Below are positions 1-6,734 of a stretch of DNA of 9,208 bases, piece after piece; within the stretch, counting starts at the first letter, position 1, and each line of letters begins with the position of its first letter. The notes below the pieces were generated by a model. The model was not told the DNA's origin. It was given only the letters and a program-made list of their open reading frames with translations, and searched no databases. The stretch comes from Lutibacter sp. GTDB lineage: Bacteria > Bacteroidota > Bacteroidia > Flavobacteriales > Flavobacteriaceae. Location of the stretch: the NCBI GenBank assembly GCA_004195315.1, contig SDWL01000059.1, positions 1 to 9,208 of the forward strand, in the 5' to 3' direction. Made by a program: the position numbers and the translations under genes.

Positions 1-2
1 CA

Positions 3-155
3 CAATTTAGAGGTGTTAGAAATGTAGAGTTCTTTCTCTTTAGACTAACAAATATTTTTGCGTAAAACTAAAATCCCACAACTTTTGGACTTGATCCAAT
101 AATTGGCTATAGAGTAGAATCTGAGATTTTGAAGAACCCTGAAATTAGGGCATAA
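3..155 (+). pseudogene. Possible decayed 3' end of an unrecognised gene
   Basis: One reading frame (codons starting at 3, 6, 9...) gives protein-like text interrupted by two TAA stops, at 63-65 and 69-71. Before the stops it reads FRGVRNVEFFLFRLTNIFA. After them it reads NPTTFGLDPIIGYRVESEI and continues to a third TAA at 153-155, just before the tRNA terminator. Both parts share a frame, and the second has a plausible amino-acid mix, so this may be a degraded C-terminus or contig-edge sequence error. I do not recognise the family. The region is short, so chance is a real alternative. Confidence 0.3.
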
Positions 156-182
156 AAAAAGAGTAACCATTTCTGATTACTC
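154..182 (-). terminator. Rho-independent terminator of tRNA-fMet
   Basis: Read on the minus strand, GAGTAATC and GGTTACTC form an 8-bp stem (one G-U pair) around a 6-nt loop. A run of seven T follows directly. It begins 8 nt past the tRNA discriminator base, as expected for a single-gene tRNA transcript. The plus strand lacks a T run on the other side, so it should work only for the minus strand. Confidence 0.85.
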
Positions 183-189
183 TACTTAG

Positions 190-262
<73 letters not shown>

Positions 263-272
263 ATGTGGATGG

Positions 273-301
273 CAAAGATACACTTTTTTTTAAAAATCCA
301 A
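273..301 (-). promoter_or_regulatory. Promoter of tRNA-fMet
   Basis: The minus strand carries TATCTTTG (273-280), a perfect match to the Bacteroidota -7 box TAnnTTTG. A TTG at 299-301 lies 18 bp upstream in the -33 position. The -7 box ends about 10 bp before the mature tRNA 5' end, leaving only a few bases of leader. Confidence 0.7.
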
Positions 302-332
302 TAAGTTTTATTAAAATAAAAATATTAAAGAG

Positions 333-340
333 TACCTTTG
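333..340 (+). promoter_or_regulatory. -7 box of the era promoter
   Basis: TACCTTTG fits the Bacteroidota -7 consensus TAnnTTTG and ends 18 bp before the chosen ATG of era at 359. Transcription would start near 347, giving a leader of only about 12 nt. No convincing -33 TTG is visible upstream. Confidence 0.6.
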
Positions 341-358
341 CACCCTTAATTATTGAAA

Positions 359-1240
359 ATGAAGCATAAAGCAGGTTTTGTAAATATTATTGGGAATCCT
401 AATGTTGGAAAATCCACTTTAATGAACGCATTTGTAGGTGAAAAATTATCCATTATTACATCAAAAGCACAAACAACACGTCACAGAATTTTAGGAATTG
501 TTAATGGTGAAGATTTTCAAATATTATTTTCTGATACCCCAGGAATTATAAAACCAGCTTATGAGTTACAGACTTCAATGATGGACTTTGTGAAGTCTGC
601 TTTTGAAGATGCAGATGTGCTTATTTACATGGTTGAAATTGGTGAAAAAGAATTAAAAGATGAAAAATTCTTTAGCAAAATTCAAAATTCCAAAATTCCA
701 GTTCTTTTATTAATTAATAAAATAGATACTTCTTCTCAAGAAGAAGTTGAAGAAAAATTATTGTACTGGAAAGAAAAAGTACCAAATGCTGAAGTTACTT
801 TAATTTCTGCTTTAGAAAATTTCAATGTTGAAGGTGTATTTAATAGAATATTAGAAGTCTTACCTGAATCACCTGCTTTTTATCCAAAAGATCAATTAAC
901 AGATAAACCTGAACGCTTTTTTGTAAACGAAGCAATTCGTGAAAAAATATTAATGCACTACAAAAAAGAAATTCCATATTCAGTGGAGGTTGATACTGAA
1001 GAATTTTTCGAAAGTGAAAAAATAATCAAAATACGTTCTGTAATTATGGTAGAACGTGAAACTCAGAAAGGAATTATTATTGGTCATAAAGGTGCTGCTT
1101 TAAAACGTGTTGGTATTGAAGCTCGTAAAGATTTAGAAAAATTCTTCGACAAAAAAATTCACTTAGAATTGTATGTTAAAGTAAATAAAAATTGGAGAAG
1201 CGACAAGCGTCAATTAAAACGATTTGGGTATAATGATTAG
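359..1240 (+). CDS. era: GTPase Era (30S ribosome assembly)
   Basis: Era is a GTPase that binds the 3' end of 16S rRNA and helps mature the small ribosomal subunit. At 293 residues this is a normal family length. The GTPase motifs are in order: G1 GNPNVGKS (12-19), the switch-I threonines TT (39-40), G3 DTPG (59-62), G4 NKID (120-123) and G5 SAL (150-152). A C-terminal KH RNA-binding domain follows, with the loop GIIIGHKG at about 237-244. I chose ATG 359 over the in-frame TTG two codons upstream because MKHKAGFVNIIGNPNVGKS matches the usual Era N-terminus. No Shine-Dalgarno is seen, as is common in Bacteroidota. The gene diverges from tRNA-fMet and converges with the next gene, so it is probably monocistronic. 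Confidence 0.97.
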   Translation: MKHKAGFVNIIGNPNVGKSTLMNAFVGEKLSIITSKAQTTRHRILGIVNGEDFQILFSDTPGIIKPAYELQTSMMDFVKSAFEDADVLIYMVEIGEKELKDEKFFSKIQNSKIPVLLLINKIDTSSQEEVEEKLLYWKEKVPNAEVTLISALENFNVEGVFNRILEVLPESPAFYPKDQLTDKPERFFVNEAIREKILMHYKKEIPYSVEVDTEEFFESEKIIKIRSVIMVERETQKGIIIGHKGAALKRVGIEARKDLEKFFDKKIHLELYVKVNKNWRSDKRQLKRFGYND

Positions 1241-1319
1241 TTGTATCTAGTATAAAGTATCTGGGGTTTTTAATTACTAACTTTCATTTTACTACTATAG
1301 ACTTTACAACTTTTAATTA

Positions 1320-1823
1320 CTATTTCTCTAATGTTTTCATCATAAACTCCTGAAGTTCATTCATTTGCTTACGCCCAGTTTTCTTACCAATTCTTCCTAA
1401 AAAATACATAATTATCCATAATATTGGCAACCCTATTACCATAATTAAAGCAAACATAATTTCATTTTTTAATGTCCATTGCACATAAGCCATTACCGAA
1501 AAACCAATAAAAGCAACTGCTACCGCAAAATGAAAAAACATAAACAAAGTCCAAACTTGAGGCTTTGGGCCAAATAAACCTTTTACAACAGTTTTATCTT
1601 CTTCATTTTTTTCAATTTCTATATTTAATTGAGGTGACCAAAAATGATTTTCTTCAATAGGTACGTTAATTACTATATGCCCATCAACAATTTTACCGCA
1701 ATATTTACAGTTTGCATCTTCTAAATTTTTTTTGAATTTTTCTAATAATTCTTGTTGACTTTCATTAAATTCAATCTTAAACCTCGGACGTAAAAATACA
1801 TCACTATTTTTTTGTTCATTCAT
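1320..1823 (-). CDS. Conserved-looking two-helix membrane protein, function unknown
   Basis: This 167-residue protein has a soluble N-terminal half and two hydrophobic helices at about 91-114 and 121-143, then a short basic and amphipathic tail (GRIGKKTGRKQMNELQEFM). It has no signal peptide. The N-terminal half contains a CKYC pair (39-42) that could be a thiol or metal site, though a single CxxC is weak evidence. The segment GLFGPKPQVWTLFMFFHF joins the soluble part to helix 1. I recall similar proteins beside era and der in Flavobacteriaceae, sometimes labelled GTP-binding protein, but it has no GTPase motif and that label would be wrong. It lies alone on the minus strand between the two GTPase genes. 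Function cannot be given. Confidence 0.85.
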   Translation of the reverse strand: MNEQKNSDVFLRPRFKIEFNESQQELLEKFKKNLEDANCKYCGKIVDGHIVINVPIEENHFWSPQLNIEIEKNEEDKTVVKGLFGPKPQVWTLFMFFHFAVAVAFIGFSVMAYVQWTLKNEIMFALIMVIGLPILWIIMYFLGRIGKKTGRKQMNELQEFMMKTLEK

Positions 1824-1843
1824 TGTTTGAATTTTTTAGGATT

Positions 1844-1851
1844 AAAATATA
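1844..1851 (-). promoter_or_regulatory. Possible -7 box for the 1320-1823 gene
   Basis: The minus strand reads TATATTTT, one base off TAnnTTTG, about 20 bp before the ATG at 1823. No TTG sits at the expected -33 spacing (the nearest is 11 bp upstream), so the assignment is tentative. Confidence 0.35.
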
Positions 1852-1914
1852 CTATATTTTATCAAATAACTAATTTTGAAGTAGTAATACGCTCACTTTC
1901 AAATTAAAATTACG

Positions 1915-1922
1915 TAATTTCG
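1915..1922 (+). promoter_or_regulatory. Possible -7 box of the der promoter
   Basis: TAATTTCG matches TAnnTTTG at seven of eight positions and ends 22 bp before the der ATG at 1945, the same geometry as at era. No clear -33 TTG is present. Together with the weak box at 1844-1851 it gives a divergent arrangement in a 121-bp gap. Confidence 0.45.
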
Positions 1923-1944
1923 CAAAAAATTTAAAAAAAACCTA

Positions 1945-3246
1945 ATGAGTAATATTGTAGCCATTGTAGGAAGACCTAATGTTGGAAAATCAACTTTGTT
2001 TAATCGTTTAGTACAAAGAAGAGAAGCAATTGTTGATTCAATAAGTGGTGTTACACGTGACAGAAATTATGGAAAAAGTGATTGGAATGGAAAAAATTTC
2101 TCGCTTATTGATACTGGTGGTTACGCAATTGGATCAGAAGATGTTTTTGAAGAAGAAATAAGAAAGCAGGTACAATTAGCTATTGATGAAGCTGATATTA
2201 TCATTTTTGTTGTTGATGTAGAAAGTGGTATTACTCCAATGGATACAGAAGTTGCCAATCTTTTACGTAAAGTAAAAAAACCAATTTTTATGGCAATTAA
2301 TAAAGTTGACAATTCCATGCGTGATGCTGATGCTGTTGAATTCTACAATCTTGGTTTAGGTGAGTATTACACTATTTCTTCAATTAACGGAAGTGGAACT
2401 GGTGAATTATTAGATGCTTTAGCTGAAAAATTAGAAGATGAAATTGCTGAAGAACATATTTTACCACGCTTTGCAGTGGTTGGTCGTCCTAACGCAGGAA
2501 AATCATCATTTATAAATGCTCTAATTGGCGAAGATAGATTTGTAGTCACTGAAATTGCTGGTACTACTCGTGATTCTATAGATACAAAATACAACCGCTT
2601 TGGATTCGATTTTAATTTGGTTGATACAGCAGGAATTCGAAAAAAATCGAAGGTAAAAGAAGATTTAGAATTTTACACAGTAATGAGAGCTGTTAGAGCC
2701 ATTGAATATTGCGATGTTGCTATTGTAGTAATTGACGCAACTCGTGATTTTGAAGGGCAAGACGAAAATATTTTCTGGTTAGCAGAAAAAAATAAAAAAG
2801 GCATTATTATATTAGTTAACAAATGGGATTTGATTGAAAAAGAAACCAATACCATGCGTGATTATGAAGCTAAAATTAGAAAAGAGATTGCCCCGTTTAC
2901 TGATGTGCCAATTTTATTTATTAGTGCCTTAACCAAGCAACGTATTTTTAAAGCTATTGAGACTGCTGTTGAAGTTTTTGAAAATAGAAAAAAACGAATT
3001 CCAACTAGTAAGTTAAACGAGACCATGTTAGAGATTGTTAAACATAATGGTCCACCTGCTATTAAAGGAAAATTTGTTAAAATAAAGTATTGTATGCAGC
3101 TCCCAACACCAACACCTCAGTTTGTGTTTTTCTGTAATTTACCTCAATACGTTAAAGATCCGTATAAACGTTTTGTTGAAAACAAATTACGTGAAATTTA
3201 TGATTTTAAAGGTGTGCCAATTGTAATTTATTTTAGACAGAAGTAG
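1945..3246 (+). CDS. der: GTPase Der (EngA), 50S ribosome assembly
   Basis: Der is an essential tandem-GTPase protein that acts in assembly of the large ribosomal subunit. Its 433 residues show two complete G domains and a C-terminal KH-like domain. Domain 1 has GRPNVGKS (9-16), GVTRD with the switch threonine (35-39), DTGG (56-59) and NKVD (119-122). Domain 2 has GRPNAGKS (180-187), GTTRD (206-210), DTAG (227-230), NKWD (292-295) and SAL (about 327-329). The KH-like domain covers about 350-433 and ends in VPIVIYFRQK, typical of the family. The start MSNIVAIVGRPNVGKS places the P-loop where the family has it. The gene is intact and stands alone, with a 179-bp gap before cydA and no clear terminator after it. 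Confidence 0.98.
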   Translation: MSNIVAIVGRPNVGKSTLFNRLVQRREAIVDSISGVTRDRNYGKSDWNGKNFSLIDTGGYAIGSEDVFEEEIRKQVQLAIDEADIIIFVVDVESGITPMDTEVANLLRKVKKPIFMAINKVDNSMRDADAVEFYNLGLGEYYTISSINGSGTGELLDALAEKLEDEIAEEHILPRFAVVGRPNAGKSSFINALIGEDRFVVTEIAGTTRDSIDTKYNRFGFDFNLVDTAGIRKKSKVKEDLEFYTVMRAVRAIEYCDVAIVVIDATRDFEGQDENIFWLAEKNKKGIIILVNKWDLIEKETNTMRDYEAKIRKEIAPFTDVPILFISALTKQRIFKAIETAVEVFENRKKRIPTSKLNETMLEIVKHNGPPAIKGKFVKIKYCMQLPTPTPQFVFFCNLPQYVKDPYKRFVENKLREIYDFKGVPIVIYFRQK

Positions 3247-3321
3247 CCAAAAAACTTATTTACTTTACTCGTAATTATTCTAAATGAATTTAGTAGGAAA
3301 CATAGTTCTTTCCTCAAAGAT

Positions 3322-3346
3322 TAATAAGTGTATTTAACATTTATTA
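3322..3346. promoter_or_regulatory. 25-bp imperfect palindrome upstream of cydA
   Basis: TAATAAGTGT and ACATTTATTA are inverted arms of 10 bp (one G/T mismatch) around ATTTA. The centre lies roughly 60 bp upstream of the transcription start predicted from the -7 box at 3383. That is where a class I Crp/Fnr-type activator would bind. No T run follows, so it is unlikely to terminate der transcription. The arms are very AT-rich and could occur by chance. Confidence 0.3.
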
Positions 3347-3382
3347 TGTAATTAAAAGCACAATAAATTTCTAATTAAATTG

Positions 3383-3390
3383 TATTTTTG
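3383..3390 (+). promoter_or_regulatory. -7 box of the cydAB promoter
   Basis: TATTTTTG is a perfect TAnnTTTG match, 35 bp upstream of the cydA ATG. The -33 region has no TTG at proper spacing, which could mean activator dependence. A small inverted repeat, TGATT-AAA-AATCA (3389-3401), overlaps its end at the predicted start site. Confidence 0.55.
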
Positions 3391-3425
3391 ATTAAAAATC
3401 ACTCCTGTATTAAAACTTATATTTT

Positions 3426-4760
3426 ATGGAAGATGCGCTACTTTATAGCAGATTGCAATTTGCTTTTACAATAACTTACCATTATTTATTTCCTCAATTA
3501 ACTATGGGGTTAGCCTTAATTATTGTTATTTATAAAGGGCTATATTTAAGAACAAACAAAATTATTTACAATCAATCTGCTAGATTTTGGACTAAAATTT
3601 TCGCAATCAATTTTGGTATGGCTGTGGTAACAGGTATTCCAATGGAATTTCAATTTGGAACTAATTGGGCACGATTTTCAGAACTCACCGGAAATGTTAT
3701 AGGTCAAACTCTTGCAATGGAAGGAATGTTTTCATTCTTTTTAGAATCCTCTTTTCTAGGGTTGTTTTTATTTGGCGAAAAATTACTCGGTCAAAGGCTT
3801 CATTTTATGACGGCCGTTTTAATATTTATAGGATCTTGGGCTAGTGGTTATTTAATTGTTGCAACCCATTCTTGGATGCAACACCCTGTGGGCTATGAAA
3901 TTTTATCCAACGGAAAATTTGTACTAACCAATTTTACTGAATTGTTTGGAAACCCATGGTTTTTACCATCATTTTTTCACAATCAAATGGCTTCATTGGT
4001 AACAACTTCATTTGTTATTGGAGGAACCGGAGCTTTTTATTTATTAATTAACAAACATAAAGAATTCGGGTACTTATTCTTAAAAACAGCAGTTATTGCA
4101 GGGGTTATTTCAACATTATCTGTTGCTTTCCCAACAGGTGAATTATTAGCAAAACAAGTTGTGAAACACCAACCAGTTACATTTGCAGCCATGGAAGGTA
4201 TATTTCATACTCAAAAGGGTGCTCCAATCGCATTAATTGGACAACCAAATATGAAACAGCACCGTTTAGATAATAAAATTATAGTTCCTAATGCACTAAG
4301 CTTTTTAACTTACGGTAGTTGGGATGCGGAGATTAAAGGGTTAAATGATTTTCCAAAAGAAGATTGGCCTACTAATGTTCCTGGTGTATATTATGCGTAC
4401 CATATTATGGTTGGTCTTGGCACTATTTTTATAGCTGTAATGGTTTTTGGAGTTTGGTTATTATGGCGTAAAAAATTAGTATTAAAACGTTGGTATTTAT
4501 GGATATTATTATTTGGAGTCCCATTTCCATATATAGCAAATATCACCGGCTGGTACACGGCTGAATTAGGAAGACAACCGTATTTAGTTTATGGACTTTT
4601 AAGAACTACAGAAGGCGTTTCAGAAAACGTATCTGCAGGAAATACGCTATTCACCTTATTAGGGTTTGTAGGTTTGTATTTAATTTTAGGATTTATTATG
4701 CTAATATTAGTTGGAAAAATAATTCATAATGGACCGTCATTAACTATTAAAACACATTAA
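3426..4760 (+). CDS. cydA: Cytochrome bd quinol oxidase subunit I (short Q-loop type)
   Basis: CydA is the haem-carrying, quinol-oxidising subunit of cytochrome bd, the inner-membrane terminal oxidase with high oxygen affinity. The numbering follows E. coli CydA early on: His19 (haem ligand), Glu99 and Glu107 in the EGMFSFFLE stretch. His185 and Met328 (in HIMVGLG) fit the two haem b558 ligands, His186 and Met393 in E. coli. GRQP (382-385) is present. At 444 residues it lacks the long C-terminal Q-loop insertion of the 522-residue E. coli protein. In the quinol site QPVTFAAMEG, Glu257 is kept but the residue aligned with E. coli Lys252 is Thr. About nine hydrophobic segments are seen. The gene is followed after 2 nt by cydB, so the two are co-transcribed. 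Confidence 0.97.
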   Translation: MEDALLYSRLQFAFTITYHYLFPQLTMGLALIIVIYKGLYLRTNKIIYNQSARFWTKIFAINFGMAVVTGIPMEFQFGTNWARFSELTGNVIGQTLAMEGMFSFFLESSFLGLFLFGEKLLGQRLHFMTAVLIFIGSWASGYLIVATHSWMQHPVGYEILSNGKFVLTNFTELFGNPWFLPSFFHNQMASLVTTSFVIGGTGAFYLLINKHKEFGYLFLKTAVIAGVISTLSVAFPTGELLAKQVVKHQPVTFAAMEGIFHTQKGAPIALIGQPNMKQHRLDNKIIVPNALSFLTYGSWDAEIKGLNDFPKEDWPTNVPGVYYAYHIMVGLGTIFIAVMVFGVWLLWRKKLVLKRWYLWILLFGVPFPYIANITGWYTAELGRQPYLVYGLLRTTEGVSENVSAGNTLFTLLGFVGLYLILGFIMLILVGKIIHNGPSLTIKTH

Positions 4761-4762
4761 AC

Positions 4763-5839
4763 ATGGAATTGATTTGGTATGGTATTGTATGCTTTATGCT
4801 GGTAATGTATATTGTTTTAGATGGTTTTGATTTTGGCGCAGGAATTATTCATTTATTTTTTGCAAAAACAGAAGAAGAAAAAAAGCAAGTTATGAGAGCC
4901 ATTGGACCCTATTGGCACGCTAATGAGGTTTGGTTAGTAGCTTTTGGAGGTGTTTTATTTGCTGCATTTCCTACATTATATGCCTCAACTTTTAGTGGGT
5001 TTTATTTACCCTTAATAATGATTCTTTGGCTCTTGATTTTAAGAGGCTTAGGTGTTGAATTTACACATTTAATAAATCATGAACTTTGGATTAGACCTTG
5101 GCAAAAAGCATTTGGTATTTCTAGCTTATTATTAGCTTTATTTTTTGGTATTGCGTATGGCAATATTATTAGAGGTGTAAATTTAGGTGGCATAGATAAT
5201 GGTGTTGCTGAATTTGAACATTATTATTCGTTTTTTACACCTTTATGGGATAGTACTTTTTCTCCTTTTGCTGTTCGCCCTGGAGTTATAGACTGGTTTA
5301 CAATTACTATTGGTATAGTTGCTGTTTTAACATTAACACTTCATGGCGCCAATTGGATTATTATGAAAACCAATGGTGAGTTTTCAGAAAAATTACGAAG
5401 AAAAATAGTACCATTATGGATTGCTTTAGTAGTTTTTATAATAGTTTCATTAGTTGCTTTTTTGAAAATGAAATCTTTTCACCCAGAAATGTTTGAACAA
5501 CACCCATCAATATTCATATTACCTATTATTGCGCTAACAAGTTTAATAGGAATGCTTATTGCTTCAAAATCTTCAAAAAATTGGTTAGGGTTTACAAGTT
5601 CAAGTTTATTTATATTTAGTGGTATTAGTAGTGTTTTTGCAAATTTATTCCCTGTTGTATTACCTAGTACAAACGATATAATTGGAGATTTAACTATTTA
5701 CAATACTGCTGCAGAAGATTATGGCTTAAAAATTGGATTAATTTGGTTTGTTGTTGCATTTACTTTAATTGCGCTATATTTCACTTTTCTTCACCGCATT
5801 TTTAAAGGTAAATTAACCGAAAAACACGATCATCATTAA
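4763..5839 (+). CDS. cydB: Cytochrome bd quinol oxidase subunit II
   Basis: CydB pairs with CydA to form the bd oxidase heterodimer in the cytoplasmic membrane. The 358-residue protein has about eight hydrophobic segments and the family hallmarks YIVLDGFDFGAG (16-27), NEVWL (54-58) and AFPTLYASTFSGFYLPL (about 68-84). One hallmark differs: the usual WDGNEVW/WDANEVW reads WHANEVW, with His52 in place of the Asp that aligns with E. coli CydB Asp58. The C-terminus is short and histidine-rich (EKHDHH). The ATG lies 2 nt after the cydA stop. No cydX-like small ORF follows, and cydDC is not in the window. Confidence 0.96.
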   Translation: MELIWYGIVCFMLVMYIVLDGFDFGAGIIHLFFAKTEEEKKQVMRAIGPYWHANEVWLVAFGGVLFAAFPTLYASTFSGFYLPLIMILWLLILRGLGVEFTHLINHELWIRPWQKAFGISSLLLALFFGIAYGNIIRGVNLGGIDNGVAEFEHYYSFFTPLWDSTFSPFAVRPGVIDWFTITIGIVAVLTLTLHGANWIIMKTNGEFSEKLRRKIVPLWIALVVFIIVSLVAFLKMKSFHPEMFEQHPSIFILPIIALTSLIGMLIASKSSKNWLGFTSSSLFIFSGISSVFANLFPVVLPSTNDIIGDLTIYNTAAEDYGLKIGLIWFVVAFTLIALYFTFLHRIFKGKLTEKHDHH

Positions 5840-6094
5840 TCATCAATTTATAAAATAGCCTTTTCAACTAACTCAAGAAAAACTATTGCTAAACAAACAT
5901 GGAGAAAATAAACTCTAAGAGTTTTTACTATTTTTAAAATGAATTAATATTTTACTTTTAGAGTTTTAGGGAAATATATAAGAAATACATTTCAGAATGG
6001 AAATATTAATTCGTTAAAATTGATAAAGTCTCTAAGATTTTCTAAAATTTCTTCAAAAATTTATCTTGAAAAATATTCATATAATTATAAGAAC
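5840..6094. other. Gene-free intergenic stretch after cydB
   Basis: With the terminator that follows, this leaves about 300 bp without a supportable gene. The only ATG-started reading frame near cydB is 12 codons (5899-5937), too short to support. The stretch is very AT-rich, with stops in all frames and only short inverted repeats. It may be the 3' untranslated region of cydAB, running to the strong terminator at 6095-6125. Confidence 0.6.
5910..5926 (+). terminator. Weak candidate terminator after cydAB
   Basis: AAACTC-TAA-GAGTTT forms a 6-bp stem with a 3-nt loop, ending in five T (5922-5926). The stem is short and AT-rich, so it would be inefficient. The same sequence TTAGAGTTT recurs at 5958-5966 and could pair with 5910-5918 instead. 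Confidence 0.3.
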
Positions 6095-6125
6095 AAAAGC
6101 ATCTAGACTATTTAGATGCTTTTTT
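6095..6125. terminator. Bidirectional rho-independent terminator
   Basis: AAAAGCATCTA (6095-6105) and TAGATGCTTTT (6113-6123) are perfect 11-bp inverted arms around a 7-nt loop. The plus strand ends in six T (6120-6125) and the minus strand in four. It sits 11 bp past the stop of the minus-strand Mpv17-like gene and about 255 bp past cydB. It can therefore end both converging transcription units. Confidence 0.85.
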
Positions 6126-6136
6126 CTTTGTGAATT

Positions 6137-6667
6137 TTACTGCTTGCTTTCCCGATTGTAATACCCCAATATAAAACCTAAAACAACAGACCAAATAGCT
6201 GCTAAACCAATTTGATACGGTTTATCTAGCATAAAAGTAATGGTGTGAGCAGGAATCCAAAACCAAATTAAGGAAAACATTCCTTTATCTATATTTTTCC
6301 AATTATTTTGTTTGGCAATTAAATTATCTAAGAAGCGATGAAAAATAACTAGAAATAATCCGTATTGTAAATTCATGGTTACAGAAACTGTAAATGCTCT
6401 TCCAAAATTACCAAGTTCTGGTAATAAATTGTGTAAAACTAAACCATCTACAAAACCTTGAAAACCAACAAATGCGTATTTGATAGTGATAGCTATAATA
6501 GCCCATTCTAACATTTTTAACAAAATAACATACCATTTATAAGGCATAAATAAATTGCCTTTTTGCATCCATTTCGAAAAAATATCGCCCAAAGTACCCA
6601 ATACAGCAAATTGTATCATTGCACTATAAATTGGATAAGCTTTTACCAACTCTATGTATGAATTCAT
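6137..6667 (-). CDS. Mpv17/PMP22-like integral membrane protein
   Basis: This 176-residue hydrophobic protein has four or five membrane segments, at about 12-30, 48-68, 91-112, 130-148 and 152-170. Its layout matches the Mpv17/PMP22 family, best known from eukaryotic peroxisomes and mitochondria. The N-terminus (Y-x-x-L-V-K-A-Y-P, then LGTLGD at 23-28) resembles the family's opening up to its Gly-Asp pair. The C-terminal WFWIPAHTITFMLDKP (135-150) followed by W159 resembles the W-x-W-P...NF...P...W signature. Bacterial members are uncommon and their role is unknown; some eukaryotic members form channels. The gene lies 67 bp downstream of the CatA-like gene on the same strand and ends at a strong terminator, so it is probably the last gene of that operon. 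The family call rests on remembered motifs, not an alignment. Confidence 0.65.
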   Translation of the reverse strand: MNSYIELVKAYPIYSAMIQFAVLGTLGDIFSKWMQKGNLFMPYKWYVILLKMLEWAIIAITIKYAFVGFQGFVDGLVLHNLLPELGNFGRAFTVSVTMNLQYGLFLVIFHRFLDNLIAKQNNWKNIDKGMFSLIWFWIPAHTITFMLDKPYQIGLAAIWSVVLGFILGYYNRESKQ

Positions 6668-6734
6668 TTTTTTAAATTTTAAGTAAAACTATACAGAACC
6701 ACTCATATAAAACCTAATTTATATCATATTATGA

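Noticed and set aside
353..358. In-frame TTG start for era two codons upstream of the ATG
   Set aside because: The ATG at 359 gives the normal Era N-terminus (MKHKAGFVNIIG), and there is no ribosome-binding signal favouring TTG.
1267..1322. Direct repeat TTTTAATTACTA at 1267-1278 and 1311-1322
   Set aside because: Only two short AT-rich copies occur, one overlapping the stop codon of the minus-strand gene. Chance is sufficient and no third copy exists.
2121..2855. Minus-strand open frames of 60-75 codons inside der
   Set aside because: They are antisense to a fully conserved GTPase gene, show no domain character and are low-complexity Ser/Ile-rich, as expected for antisense frames.
3295..3314. 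AGGAAA...TTTCCT hairpin after der as a terminator
   Set aside because: The stem is 6 bp with an 8-nt loop and is followed by CAAAG, not a T run.
5899..5937. 12-codon ATG frame (MEKINSKSFYYF) after cydB as a CydX-like peptide
   Set aside because: It is too short, lacks a membrane helix and overlaps the candidate hairpin. It does not resemble CydX.
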